Positions 51,594-60,645 of a stretch of DNA of 64,000 nucleotides are shown piece by piece (position 1 is the stretch's first letter; every line of letters begins with the position of its first letter). A program made the position numbers and the translations under genes. Below the pieces are notes generated by a model, which ran no database searches, had not been told where the DNA came from, and saw only the letters and a program-made list of their open reading frames with translations. Origin of the DNA: Marinobacter psychrophilus (lineage in GTDB: Bacteria; Pseudomonadota; Gammaproteobacteria; Pseudomonadales; Oleiphilaceae); NCBI RefSeq assembly GCF_001043175.1, contig NZ_CP011494.1:372001-436000 (forward strand), given 5' to 3'.

Positions 51594-52868
51594 TTAACCT
51601 GCAAGTTCCGCAAGACACGCTTCAACGATTGCCAAGCCCTCATCGAGCACCTCATCTTCAATAGTGACCGGCATGAGAAAGCGAATCGAATTCCCATAAA
51701 GACCACAAGAAAGCAGGATCAGGCCTTTCTCGCGCGCGCGTTTGCAAAGCGCAGCCGTGAGCTCCGCATCGGGTGTTTGATCGGCTGACACAATATCTAT
51801 CGCCGCCATGGCGCCCAGATGACGCACATTTTCAACGCAGGTGAAGCTCTCCTGCCACTGCAAAAAGCGCTGACCCAGCGTTGCCCCTAGCGAGAGGCTC
51901 CTTGCGAGGATGTTTTCCTCTTCAAACACCTCAAGTACTGCCAATACCGCTGCGCACGATGCGGGGCTGCCAGAATAGGTGCCGCCAAGCGAGTTCGGCC
52001 CGGGGGCATCCATATAAGTATCTGTTCCCACAACAGCAGAGATTGGCATGCCGGCCGCCATGCTCTTGGCCATGGTCATCAGGTCGGGCTCGACACCACT
52101 GTGTTCGATGGCGAACATCTTGCCCGTGCGGCCAAAGCCTGACTGAACTTCATCAACGATCATCAGCATGCCGTGTTCATCACAGATGTCGCGTACCTGT
52201 TTGAGAAAGCTCGCTGGCGCGGGATAGAAACCGCCCTCGCCGAGAACGGGTTCAATCACGATGGCTGCCGTATCACGTGGGTTAGCATCGGTTTTGAGCG
52301 TCATTTTCAACCCACGAATGGCATCTGCTTCACTAACGCCAAGAGAAGGCACTGGATACGGCGCACGGAAGACGTTACCTGGCATTGTGCCAAAATCGGC
52401 GGCATAGGGCGCCACTTTGCCGTTCATCGCCATGGTCATAAACGTGCGGCCGTGGTAACCGCCGTCAAAGCAGATGACGTTATTTTTACCCGTTGCCGCT
52501 CGCGCAATTTTGACCGCATTCTCCAAAGCTTCAGCGCCGGAGTTCACTAACATGACTTTCGCATGCCCTCGCACCGGGGTGATCTGGCTCAGCTTCTCAG
52601 CGACTTGGACGTACCCCGCGTAGGGCATAACGGTTTGGCACGTGTGCATCACCCGCTCTAGCTGCGCTTTTACGGCCGCCACAACTTTTGGGTGGCAATG
52701 GCCAATGTTTAGCACCCCAATACCACCGGCAAAATCGATAATACGGTTGCCATCTGCATCCCAAATCAGGGCATTCTCTGCGCGATCCGCAAACTGCGTG
52801 GCAGAGCTAGCAGCGCCGTTGGCAACATATTTTTTCTTCAATTCATTCAATTGCGCGTTAGTCATCAA
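51594..52868 (-). CDS. gabT: 4-Aminobutyrate aminotransferase
   Basis: A 424-residue class III PLP aminotransferase that converts GABA and 2-oxoglutarate to succinate semialdehyde and glutamate. It has the family blocks VNSGAEALENAVKIAR, CFDGGYHGRT, IVDEVQSGFGRTGKMFA and the PLP lysine in TMAKSMAAGMP. It lies 28 bases downstream of gabD on the same strand, so order is gabD-gabT. GABA would come from the Puu pathway next door or from the enzyme operon at 28201. Confidence 0.94.
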   Translation of the reverse strand: MMTNAQLNELKKKYVANGAASSATQFADRAENALIWDADGNRIIDFAGGIGVLNIGHCHPKVVAAVKAQLERVMHTCQTVMPYAGYVQVAEKLSQITPVRGHAKVMLVNSGAEALENAVKIARAATGKNNVICFDGGYHGRTFMTMAMNGKVAPYAADFGTMPGNVFRAPYPVPSLGVSEADAIRGLKMTLKTDANPRDTAAIVIEPVLGEGGFYPAPASFLKQVRDICDEHGMLMIVDEVQSGFGRTGKMFAIEHSGVEPDLMTMAKSMAAGMPISAVVGTDTYMDAPGPNSLGGTYSGSPASCAAVLAVLEVFEEENILARSLSLGATLGQRFLQWQESFTCVENVRHLGAMAAIDIVSADQTPDAELTAALCKRAREKGLILLSCGLYGNSIRFLMPVTIEDEVLDEGLAIVEACLAELAG

Positions 52869-52896
52869 CTCTCTCCTTATCCGTTAAGAGCAACGC

Positions 52897-54357
52897 TCAA
52901 AGGCCGCCCATACACAAGTATTTGATTTCGACAAAGTCATCAATGCCATAGCGGGAGCCTTCCCGGCCGATGCCCGACTCCTTGATACCGCCAAATGGCG
53001 CAACTTCGGTAGAAATCAGCCCTTCATTGATTCCGACCATGCCGTACTCCAGAGCTTCCGCTACGCGCCATACTCGGCCGATATCGCGGCTGTAAAAATA
53101 AGCGGCGAGGCCAAATGGCGTGTCGTTTGCCAGCTCCACAGCTTCTGATTCTTCGGTAAAACGAAAAACCGTTGCCACTGGGCCGAAAATTTCTTCCTGT
53201 GCAATGCGCATGCCTGCGGTTACGCCGGTCAAAACAGTGGGCGGATAGAAGTTCGGGTTATCCGGAGTCCCAGAATTTTGCTGAGTGATCAGGGCGCCAT
53301 TGGCCAGCGCGTCGTTAACAAGCCCGCGTACTTTATTGACCGCCTTGTCGTTAATCAGCGGGCCTATGGTTACCGCCTCACCGAATCCATCACCAGTTTT
53401 TAGCTTTCGTACGGCCGCGTTCAGTTTTTCAACGAACAGGTCGTGAACGCCGTCCTGAACAAGAATGCGGTTGGTGCATACGCAGGTCTGGCCGGCATTG
53501 CGGAACTTGGAAGCCATCAAGCCGAAGATGGCCGCATCCACGTCGGCATCGTCAAAAACAATAAACGGCGCATTACCACCCAGTTCCAGAGACACTTTTT
53601 TTACCGTATCCGCACATTGACGCATCAGTAGCTTGCCCACTGGCGTTGAACCGGTGAACGACAGTTTGCGTATCCGGGAATCTTCACACAGCGCGCGGCC
53701 CACTTCCGGTGCCTGCAGTGTGGTGACCACATTCAAAACGCCTGCGGGAATACCGGCCTGCTGGCTAAGTTCTGCCAGCGCCAGCGCGCACAACGGGGTG
53801 TCTTCACCCGGTTTGATCACAACCGTACAGCCCGCCGCCAGCGCCGGAGCGACTTTCCGGGTGATCATGGCAATCGGAAAGTTCCAGGGCGTGATCGCCG
53901 CAACCACACCAATCGGCTGTTTGATGGTTAGCAACCGCTTATCGGCACCGTGAGCGGGAATAACGTCGCCATAAATGCGTTTGGCTTCTTCCGCAAACCA
54001 TTCAACAAAGGACGCGCCGTAGGCGACTTCGCCCTTGGCTTCTGCAAAGGGTTTGCCCTGTTCGCTGGTCATGATGGTGGCCAAGTCATCCTGATTCTTA
54101 AGGATCAGGTTGAACCAGTTGCGCAGGAGAGTAGCGCGGTCTTTTGCGGTAAGGGCCTGCCAGGGTTTTAGCGCTTTTTCTGCAGCGTCGATGGCGGCGC
54201 GGGTTTCGTCTGCGCCCAGATCAGGAACAGAGGCCAGCGTAGAGCCGGTGCTTGGATTGAAGACCGGAAACGTTCGCGCTTCGGCAGCCTGGACCCACTG
54301 CCCGTCAATAAAGGCACGATCCCGAAACAAGTCTGGCTGATTGAGATTTAACGTCAT
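52897..54357 (-). CDS. gabD: Succinate-semialdehyde dehydrogenase
   Basis: A 486-residue NADP-type aldehyde dehydrogenase with ITPWNFPIAMITRK, the catalytic Glu in SLELGGNAPFIVF and Cys in NAGQTCVCTNR, and a SRYGIDDFVEIKYL C terminus typical of GabD. It oxidises succinate semialdehyde to succinate for the citric acid cycle. The ATG at 54357 follows GGAG; the open frame upstream overlaps the divergent LysR gene and is not used. Confidence 0.94.
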   Translation of the reverse strand: MTLNLNQPDLFRDRAFIDGQWVQAAEARTFPVFNPSTGSTLASVPDLGADETRAAIDAAEKALKPWQALTAKDRATLLRNWFNLILKNQDDLATIMTSEQGKPFAEAKGEVAYGASFVEWFAEEAKRIYGDVIPAHGADKRLLTIKQPIGVVAAITPWNFPIAMITRKVAPALAAGCTVVIKPGEDTPLCALALAELSQQAGIPAGVLNVVTTLQAPEVGRALCEDSRIRKLSFTGSTPVGKLLMRQCADTVKKVSLELGGNAPFIVFDDADVDAAIFGLMASKFRNAGQTCVCTNRILVQDGVHDLFVEKLNAAVRKLKTGDGFGEAVTIGPLINDKAVNKVRGLVNDALANGALITQQNSGTPDNPNFYPPTVLTGVTAGMRIAQEEIFGPVATVFRFTEESEAVELANDTPFGLAAYFYSRDIGRVWRVAEALEYGMVGINEGLISTEVAPFGGIKESGIGREGSRYGIDDFVEIKYLCMGGL

Positions 54358-54473
54358 AAAGGGCTCCAAAACGTGCTGGCCAAAGTGGCTTATGCAGTTG
54401 AAGAGATGGTATAGCGAGGTGTTTGTGTGATAAATAAGAATGTTTGGGTGTATACGTTGAGAGCCATCAAACA

Positions 54474-55391
54474 ATGAAAAAAGATCTGAAGATCAGGTTG
54501 GGGCAGATCGGTGATTACGAGATCCGTCTTCTTAAAGTGTTCGAGGCTGTTGTCGAGAGCGGCGGGTTTTCAGCGGCTGAGAGAGAGCTTAGCATTGGAC
54601 GCTCAACCATCAGCACTCATATTGCAAACCTGGAAGGCCGCCTGAACCTCAAGCTCTGCTTACGCGGCAGGGGCGGTTTTTCATTGACGGAGGAGGGTGC
54701 TGAGGTTTATGAGCTGATGAAAACACTGCTGTCGGCACTCGAAGGCTTCCGTACCGGTGTCAACGCGTTGCACGTCAGCCTTACCGGTGAGCTTCGAATT
54801 ATTGCCAGCGATGCCATTTGCATGGATCCGCAATCCGGGCTTTCACCGGCGATTGCGCGATTCTCGGAAGCTGCGCCCAGCGTGAATGTGTTGCTGGACG
54901 TGAGGCCACTCAGCGATATCGAACGGATGGTGCTGAACGACGAAGCGGATATAGGTCTGATTCCTTATCATCGCCGGCTCACCGGGCTGGATTATCGCCG
55001 TCTGTACGCTGACGCATGTCACCTTTATTGCAGTCGCACACATCCGCTATTCAATGCAAAGCCATCGCCACAGCTACGGGATCAGGTTCTCTCCAGCAAG
55101 GTTGTTCACGCAGGGATTCACACCAGCCCCGAGGTTGGCGCTCAATTGGCGGATATGAACAAGGCGGCCATTTCCTATTTCTACGAAGCACGTCTGGCGA
55201 TGATTTTGTCCGGTGCCTACATCGGGTTCATGCCAGACGCCTACGTTCAGCGGCACGTTGAGGCCGGGGATTTGTGCGCTCTGGTGCCAGAAACCAAGCA
55301 ATATTCGTTGGATGTTTGCGCTATTACGCGTACATACGGCAGAGCTAAGAGCGCGCGGGAACTTTTTTTTGAGCATTGGACGATTGCGTAA
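54474..55391 (+). CDS. LysR-family regulator, probable control of gabDT
   Basis: A 305-residue LysR protein with a winged helix (FEAVVESGGFSAAERELSIGRSTISTHIANLEGRL spans residues 24-58) and an effector domain. I take the ATG at 54474 with GAGAG upstream; a TTG at 54444 in frame is less likely. It is divergent from gabD with 116 bases between the starts, the standard position for a LysR activator of the gab genes. Confidence 0.85.
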   Translation: MKKDLKIRLGQIGDYEIRLLKVFEAVVESGGFSAAERELSIGRSTISTHIANLEGRLNLKLCLRGRGGFSLTEEGAEVYELMKTLLSALEGFRTGVNALHVSLTGELRIIASDAICMDPQSGLSPAIARFSEAAPSVNVLLDVRPLSDIERMVLNDEADIGLIPYHRRLTGLDYRRLYADACHLYCSRTHPLFNAKPSPQLRDQVLSSKVVHAGIHTSPEVGAQLADMNKAAISYFYEARLAMILSGAYIGFMPDAYVQRHVEAGDLCALVPETKQYSLDVCAITRTYGRAKSARELFFEHWTIA

Positions 55392-55522
55392 AAGCATGAT
55401 TAAACTTGATGCTCTAACCCTAAACAGACTGTTTTGACCTGCCTGTTTCAGCCGTGTGGATTACGCTGAAATCAGCACATGCCAACATAGAGCCATCATG
55501 GAGAGGGCAGGGTTTCTGAAAA

Positions 55523-56323
55523 TCAGGAGCGAGCGGCAGACAGCGCTTTGTTGTAGCTCTTGCCAATCTCGCTGTCGAAATAAGACAGAGATTCCTCTTC
55601 CAGTCCGTAAAGCTTTGATGGCTGGCCCTTTGCCGCCATCGAACGCTTCTCTCCGGTTTCCGCCAGTAGCCCCGTATTTACCCACCGACTGAACACCGTT
55701 TGTTTTTTCACGCAGATACCAAAGATATCGTACGCTTCAACGATCTGACGCACGGCAACCTTTTCGGGGAGCAGGTAGAGCAGCAACGACGAGTATTTGA
55801 TTTTGTTCAGGAACGCTTCGTAAGCGATGTTCACGAGCTTGCGATGATCAAAAGGCAGAGGGTATTCCCCGGCCAGAATCGACTCGATGGGTTCCCACTT
55901 AATTCCGTCCTGCTGATCCAGCTCGGCCATATCCGGGCGATTGAACAGACATAGAAACGGAATCGTCACGGACCATCCCAGTGATGCGTCCCGGGTCACG
56001 CTTCCTTCCGGTGGGAGCTTCTCCAGATGACTTGGCAAGAAGCCAACCTTGCCTTTTAGAATGCGGGTTACGGCATCGCCTAGGGTTTCATCTGAAGAAC
56101 CTCCGTCAGATGCAGGTTCTTCCCATATCCAACCACCCACAAGGGCGAACCGACCGCTCTCTGGCCCCTTCTGGCGCTCTTGCAGCATGACCTCCGGAAG
56201 CCCGGATTCCGGGTTCAGGCGCAGGCAAATGAAATCGAGTGTGACAACCATTAAGGCGTCTCCGGTCAGTAAGTGTTGACCCAAGAATACCATCCGAACT
56301 TTTTCTGTCAAATCAATTGACAC
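55523..56323 (-). CDS. nrtR: NrtR, NUDIX-fold regulator of NAD metabolism
   Basis: A 266-residue protein with a NUDIX-like domain (about 20-160) joined to a C-terminal winged helix (AVRQIVEAYDIFGICVKKQTVFSRWV at about 190-215). The NUDIX box is degenerate (GGWIWEE, then DETLGDAVTRIL), as in NrtR repressors that bind ADP-ribose without hydrolysing it. The start listed is a GTG at 56323; the ATG at 56293 is a serious alternative because operator 1 covers the GTG. It is divergent from pncB, and two palindromes lie in the gap. Confidence 0.87.
   Translation of the reverse strand: MSIDLTEKVRMVFLGQHLLTGDALMVVTLDFICLRLNPESGLPEVMLQERQKGPESGRFALVGGWIWEEPASDGGSSDETLGDAVTRILKGKVGFLPSHLEKLPPEGSVTRDASLGWSVTIPFLCLFNRPDMAELDQQDGIKWEPIESILAGEYPLPFDHRKLVNIAYEAFLNKIKYSSLLLYLLPEKVAVRQIVEAYDIFGICVKKQTVFSRWVNTGLLAETGEKRSMAAKGQPSKLYGLEEESLSYFDSEIGKSYNKALSAARS
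56306..56322. promoter_or_regulatory. NrtR operator 1
   Basis: TGTCAA-ATCAA-TTGACA, 6-base arms. It shares GTCAA-AT(C/G)AA-TTGAC with operator 2, 43 bases away. It overlaps the upstream start of nrtR, consistent with autorepression. Confidence 0.75.
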
Positions 56324-56348
56324 AAGAATAATTAGGCGCTACGTTTAT

Positions 56349-56367
56349 CAGTCAAATGAATTGACTG
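56349..56367. promoter_or_regulatory. NrtR operator 2
   Basis: CAGTCAA-ATGAA-TTGACTG, 7-base arms, ending 12 bases before the pncB start. Binding here would block pncB and the genes behind it. Confidence 0.75.
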
Positions 56368-56379
56368 AAGAGTAGAGCG

Positions 56380-57612
56380 ATGAATGCAACCGTCGATAAA
56401 TCACTGTTCCGCCAGCAGACTATCACCAGCGCAATGGATACCGACGCCTACAAGTTGCACATGCAGCAAGTTGTTTTCGAAAAGTACGCACCGGTGATCG
56501 TGAAGTACAAATTCCGGTGCCGGACCGATGAGAACCTGGCGCAATATGTCGATGAAATTCGCAAAGCCTTGCACGATCTCGACGGGCTGGGTTTCACCGA
56601 AGACGAATTGACGTACCTGAGCAAGATTCGGTTCCTCAAGCCAGCCTTTATCGACTTCCTGCGCCAGTACCGCTTCGATCCCAAGCGCTACCTGTCAATC
56701 CGGGTGGAGCAGGGCAAGCTGGTCATTGAGTGCAACGGCCCGTGGCTCTACGCCATCCTGTTCGAGATTCCGGTACTGGCCATCGTTAGTGAAGTTCGTA
56801 ACCGTCGCCGGTACGGCAATGTCGATGAGGGTCTGTTTCAGGATGTGCTCTATGAAAAAGTCGAGCAGCTGAAATTGGAGCTGGATCGTCGCGGCATTGA
56901 ATCGTTCAAGTTCGCCGACTTCGGTACTCGCCGCCGCTTCTCCTACACCGTGCATAACCGCGTGGTGGGTTATCTGACCAAAGCACTGCCCGACAACTTC
57001 ATCGGCACCAGCAATTACCACTTGGCCCAGAAATACAATCTCACAGCCATCGGCACCATGGCGCACGAGTATCTGCAGGCGCATCAGGCGCTTGTAAATG
57101 TCGCCCAGTCACAAAAAGAAGCTCTGGAAGTATGGAATCAGGTCTACCGCGGTCGCCTGGGTGTTGCCCTGACCGATTGCATCACCGCGGATGCCTTCCT
57201 GGCGGACTTTGATTATTTGTTCTCGGTGCTGTTCTCCGGTGTGCGCCACGACAGCGGTGACCCCATCATTTGGGGCGAAAAGTTCATCGCCCACTATGAA
57301 GCCTTGGGCATCGATCCGATGACGAAAACGCTGGTGTTCAGTGACGGCTTGAACTTCAATCGAGCTTTGGATATCGCGGAACATTTTCAGGGTCGGATTC
57401 AGACGAGCTTTGGCATTGGAACGTTTTTGAGCAACGACTTGGGCGACTACGTGACGCCCGACGGTGACGTTTACACGCCTCTGAACATCGTTATGAAGAT
57501 GGTTGAGTGCAATGGCATGCCCGTGGCGAAGATCAGCGATGAGCCCGGCAAGAGCATGTGTGATGACCCTGTGTACCTGGCCAACCTGAAGGCCCGGTTC
57601 AACGTTCAATAA
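56380..57612 (+). CDS. pncB: Nicotinate phosphoribosyltransferase
   Basis: A 410-residue enzyme that makes nicotinate mononucleotide from nicotinate and PRPP. It has TDAYKLHMQQVVF at the start, FADFGTRRRFSY, the phosphorylated-type His in GTMAHEYLQAHQ, DCITADAFLADFD and HDSGDPIIWGEK. It is the first of three NAD-salvage genes and sits under both NrtR palindromes. Confidence 0.95.
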   Translation: MNATVDKSLFRQQTITSAMDTDAYKLHMQQVVFEKYAPVIVKYKFRCRTDENLAQYVDEIRKALHDLDGLGFTEDELTYLSKIRFLKPAFIDFLRQYRFDPKRYLSIRVEQGKLVIECNGPWLYAILFEIPVLAIVSEVRNRRRYGNVDEGLFQDVLYEKVEQLKLELDRRGIESFKFADFGTRRRFSYTVHNRVVGYLTKALPDNFIGTSNYHLAQKYNLTAIGTMAHEYLQAHQALVNVAQSQKEALEVWNQVYRGRLGVALTDCITADAFLADFDYLFSVLFSGVRHDSGDPIIWGEKFIAHYEALGIDPMTKTLVFSDGLNFNRALDIAEHFQGRIQTSFGIGTFLSNDLGDYVTPDGDVYTPLNIVMKMVECNGMPVAKISDEPGKSMCDDPVYLANLKARFNVQ

Positions 57613-57623
57613 GGAGCAGACTG

Positions 57624-58484
57624 ATGAGCAAAGAACTCTACATGACCGCCGGCCGCATTCTGGAAGAGTTGGGCGTTCAGCCCACAGAAGATCGCGATTG
57701 GGGCATGGAAATCACCAAACGTGTCACGTTCCTGTGCGAGACAATTCAAAGTGCCGGGCGCAGCACGTTGGTTCTCGGTATCAGCGGAGGCGTTGATTCA
57801 CTGGTCGCGGGCAAGCTCTGTCAACTGGCGGCTGACCGAATGAAAACCAATAAACCGGAAGCCAGATTTATCGCTGTTCGCTTGCCTTACGGTGAGCAGG
57901 TTGATGAAGACGCTGCGCAGGCGGCGCTGCAATTCATTGACCCGGACCGCATCATGACCGTCGATATCAAGCCGAGCGTAGACGCACTTCATGCCGCGGT
58001 TGTGGTGAATGACTCTGAGATCAGCCTGGAACGCGCTGACTTTGAACGGGGCAACGTTAAAGCACGTGTGCGGATGACCGCCCAGTATGAGATTGCCGCC
58101 CTGAACAACGGGCTTGTCGTGGGCACCGACCACAATGCGGAAGCGGTAACCGGCTTCTTTACCAAGTGGGGTGATGGCGCCTGTGACCTGCTGCCGCTGC
58201 GTGGTCTTAGCAAACGTCAGGTTCGTCGTCTGGCTTCAGAGCTGGGCGCCAGCGATGAGATGGCCGGCAAACCGGCAACGGCTGATTTGGAATGCCTGCG
58301 GCCACAACTGGCGGACGAAGATGTGCTGGGGTTTTCTTACGACGTCATCGATGATTTCCTGGAGTTCAAGGGCGGTTCCGACGATCAAGTTCGGAAGCTG
58401 GTCGCTCAGTATGAAAAAACTCAGCACAAACGGTGTGACCCGCTGGCGGTTATGGGTGCCTTTAAGCCCGCTGACACACAGTAA
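57624..58484 (+). CDS. nadE: NH3-dependent NAD synthetase
   Basis: A 286-residue ATP-pyrophosphatase that amidates nicotinate adenine dinucleotide. The P-loop is LGISGGVDSLVAGKL near 52-66, and the family's GTDHNAEAVTGFFTKWGDG block is intact. No glutaminase domain is present, so it uses free ammonia. It lies 11 bases after pncB and 15 before pncA. Confidence 0.95.
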   Translation: MSKELYMTAGRILEELGVQPTEDRDWGMEITKRVTFLCETIQSAGRSTLVLGISGGVDSLVAGKLCQLAADRMKTNKPEARFIAVRLPYGEQVDEDAAQAALQFIDPDRIMTVDIKPSVDALHAAVVVNDSEISLERADFERGNVKARVRMTAQYEIAALNNGLVVGTDHNAEAVTGFFTKWGDGACDLLPLRGLSKRQVRRLASELGASDEMAGKPATADLECLRPQLADEDVLGFSYDVIDDFLEFKGGSDDQVRKLVAQYEKTQHKRCDPLAVMGAFKPADTQ

Positions 58485-58499
58485 GCACGGAGTTCTGAT

Positions 58500-59198
58500 A
58501 TGACCTGCATTGCCGCGTTTGACGTAGACGCACAAAAGACGTTCACGCCTTTGTGCCCGAATGAACTGCCGGTACCGGAAGGTGACCAAGTCGTCGATGA
58601 GCTGAACGCTCAGGCCGAGCTGGCCGCTTTCCGGGTTGGTTCCCGGGATGCTCACCCCTCAAATGCTAAGTGGATTGCTGACACGCCCGACGAGGTTTTC
58701 AGTAAGGTTGAGGGCGAAAATATTGATATTAAGTGGCCTCGGCACGCCGAACTGGGAACCCTCGGTTTCGAGTTGCTGGACGGCCTGCCGCACCCCGTCA
58801 CCGGCTATGACTTTATGGTGAACAAAGGTCTGGACCCGGACTGCCACCCATACGGTGCCTGCTATCACGATCTGGCTGATACCGTGACCACGGGTGTTAT
58901 CGAATTCCTCAAAAGCAAGGGCGTGACCGTTGTCATTGTTGGTGGTCTGGCGCTTGATTACTGCGTCGCCAAAACCGTTCTGCAGTTAAGAAACGCCGAC
59001 TTTCAAGTCATCGTCAATCTGGCCGCCGTCCGGGGTATCGCTGAGGACAGCGTTGAGCAAGCGATGACCGACATGAAGCAGGCCGGTGCTGAGTTCGCCA
59101 ACAATGCGGACGACATCAAGCGATCATTAACGGCAAGGAGGTTTGACGGCAACACCTGGGCTTTTAGTCCGGCGTATCCCTTCGGCGCACCCGTGTAG
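58500..59198 (+). CDS. pncA: Nicotinamidase
   Basis: A 232-residue isochorismatase-fold hydrolase that converts nicotinamide to nicotinate, feeding PncB. The catalytic Asp is in FDVDAQKTF and the nucleophile Cys in LALDYCVAKTV; the metal-binding pattern SRDAHPSNAKW is also present. It completes the salvage set with pncB and nadE under NrtR. No strong terminator is seen before the amiC leader. Confidence 0.92.
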   Translation: MTCIAAFDVDAQKTFTPLCPNELPVPEGDQVVDELNAQAELAAFRVGSRDAHPSNAKWIADTPDEVFSKVEGENIDIKWPRHAELGTLGFELLDGLPHPVTGYDFMVNKGLDPDCHPYGACYHDLADTVTTGVIEFLKSKGVTVVIVGGLALDYCVAKTVLQLRNADFQVIVNLAAVRGIAEDSVEQAMTDMKQAGAEFANNADDIKRSLTARRFDGNTWAFSPAYPFGAPV

Positions 59199-59341
59199 CT
59201 CAAACTTGCTTTTAGCGCACCAAACTGAGGCATTTTTGCCGACAGGCGGATTGCCGTGCGCACTCATAACTTGACCTGTCATGCACTAATTATCTTAATT
59301 ATTTCAACATTTTATAATTTTATTACAATTGAATTACGCTT

Positions 59342-59358
59342 CTGGCACTGATTTTGTA
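59342..59358 (+). promoter_or_regulatory. Sigma-54-like promoter of the amiC unit
   Basis: CTGGCACTGATTTTGTA matches the -24/-12 pattern YTGGCACG-R-N3-TTGCW with GG at 59344-59345 and a GT in place of GC at 59356-59357, exactly 10 bases apart. The sequence just upstream is very AT-rich. The amide or nitrogen-related genes behind it would suit sigma-54 control. The non-consensus T is the main doubt. Confidence 0.5.
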
Positions 59359-59390
59359 TGTCAGCTATTGAAGTATTCGAAGCTGGTCAG

Positions 59391-59431
59391 AGACCGTAAG
59401 TCTTCGCACAAAATGCGTTAATTTTAGCGCA
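59391..59431 (+). ncRNA. Paired leader hairpins, possible AmiR (ANTAR) target
   Basis: The untranslated leader has AGAC-CGTAA-GTCT (59391-59403) and then a hairpin TGCGTTA/TTAGCGCA type at 59414-59431, directly before a strong terminator. ANTAR proteins act by binding two consecutive small hairpins and preventing the terminator. The loop sizes here do not clearly show the A1-G4 hexaloops of the ANTAR consensus, so this is tentative. Confidence 0.35.
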
Positions 59432-59443
59432 CAGGTGTCGATG

Positions 59444-59482
59444 CCTGAATGCCCGCTTGCACCGGGCATTCAGGTTTTTTTT
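59444..59482 (+). terminator. Leader terminator before amiC
   Basis: CCTGAATGCCCG and CGGGCATTCAGG form a perfect 12-pair stem with a 7-base loop, followed by eight T. It ends 20 bases before the amiC start and after the promoter, so it is an attenuator inside the leader. This is the layout of the Pseudomonas ami operon, where AmiR antiterminates. Confidence 0.92.
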
Positions 59483-59502
59483 GTTTCAGGGACACACTTT
59501 TT

Positions 59503-60645
59503 ATGCAGCAAACGGCCGAAGTCGGGATTCTGGTGTCCACCGAAGGGACGTACCGGCGCATGGGCGCAAGCACCCTTGCGGGGCTTCGTCATGCCATCGC
59601 GGAGATCAATGACGACACCCGCCGTCGGTTTCGAATTGAACACCAGCATTATGACCCTGCGGGTCGGCTTGAAGGTTACGCTCAGGGCATTATCCAACTG
59701 ATTGACGGTGGCGCCCGCCATATCTTCGGCACCACCACCTCCGCCAGCCGTAAGGAAATCATTCCCGACCTGGAACGAACTCAAAGCTTGCTCTGGTACG
59801 CCTGTCCCTATGAGGGCTTTGAATGCAGCGAGAACGTTCTCTACCTCGGCGGTTGTCCCAACCAGAATTTGATTCCGCTGCTCGGCTACGCCCTCGGAGA
59901 GTTCGGCGCCAATGCGTACCTGGTAGGTTCGAACTATGTCTGGGGCTGGGAAAGCAATCGGATCGCCCGGGAATTGATCGAACTCAGCGAGGGCCAAGTG
60001 CTTGGGGAAAAGTACTTTCGCTTTGGATGCACCGATTTTGGACCATTGATCGCCAACATTCTGAAGGACGAAGCGGCTTTTGTGCTCAATAACCTGGTTG
60101 GGGAATCGTCCTATCATTTTCTCCGCCAACTCAGCGATGCTTGCGCCTTTAAAGGGGTTCGCATGCCGGTTCTGAGCTGTAATTTCACCGAAGCAGAATT
60201 GCCCTGTATCCGCGGTGCGGACCAGATCCAACTGCTTTCCTGCGGCGCCTTTTTTGAGGCGGTGAATCCGGCCTTTGCAGTGACCCAGCGCCAACGCCAC
60301 GAAGACCTGCCGTTGTCCCACTACTACGCTTGCGCCTACACCGCGATGCACCTCTACGCAAAAGCCTGTGAACTCGCAGGCACTGACGACCCTGATCGCA
60401 TCTGTGATCTGCTTTCCCAAGGCCAGCATGAGACCGTGTTGGGAAGGCTCTCCTTGTCTGCCCACAACAATCACTTTTCCCTGCCCAGTTATATAGCAGC
60501 GGTCGAGGGGGATGGATTCGAAATTCTTCACAAGGTAGGGGGCTGCCTGTCGGCAGACCCCTACCTTGTGAAGACGGACCTGCGTGACTATCGCCAGCCG
60601 GCGCTACAAAAGATGACCGCTAGCAACCTGAGGATCGTGAAATGA
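59503..60645 (+). CDS. amiC: Amide-sensing receptor AmiC
   Basis: A 380-residue periplasmic-binding-protein-fold sensor (AmiC of P. aeruginosa has 385) without a signal peptide, so cytoplasmic. It begins VGILVSTEGTYRRMGASTL, and has FGTTTSASRKEIIPDLE and SNYVWGWESNRIARE, all close to AmiC. In Pseudomonas it holds AmiR inactive until an amide binds. The ATG at 59503 follows CAGGGAC; a frame opening at 59449 would start inside the terminator stem and is rejected. It overlaps amiR by four bases. Confidence 0.92.
   Translation: MQQTAEVGILVSTEGTYRRMGASTLAGLRHAIAEINDDTRRRFRIEHQHYDPAGRLEGYAQGIIQLIDGGARHIFGTTTSASRKEIIPDLERTQSLLWYACPYEGFECSENVLYLGGCPNQNLIPLLGYALGEFGANAYLVGSNYVWGWESNRIARELIELSEGQVLGEKYFRFGCTDFGPLIANILKDEAAFVLNNLVGESSYHFLRQLSDACAFKGVRMPVLSCNFTEAELPCIRGADQIQLLSCGAFFEAVNPAFAVTQRQRHEDLPLSHYYACAYTAMHLYAKACELAGTDDPDRICDLLSQGQHETVLGRLSLSAHNNHFSLPSYIAAVEGDGFEILHKVGGCLSADPYLVKTDLRDYRQPALQKMTASNLRIVK

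Noticed and set aside
59449..59502. An 18-codon N-terminal extension of amiC starting at the ATG at 59449.
   Set aside because: It begins inside the 12-pair terminator stem and its residues do not resemble AmiC; the ATG at 59503 has a ribosome site and matches the family start.
59470..60531. A 353-codon open frame antisense to amiC.
   Set aside because: It is the mirror of a gene with strong homology, has no ribosome site or motif, and long antisense frames are common in this codon usage.
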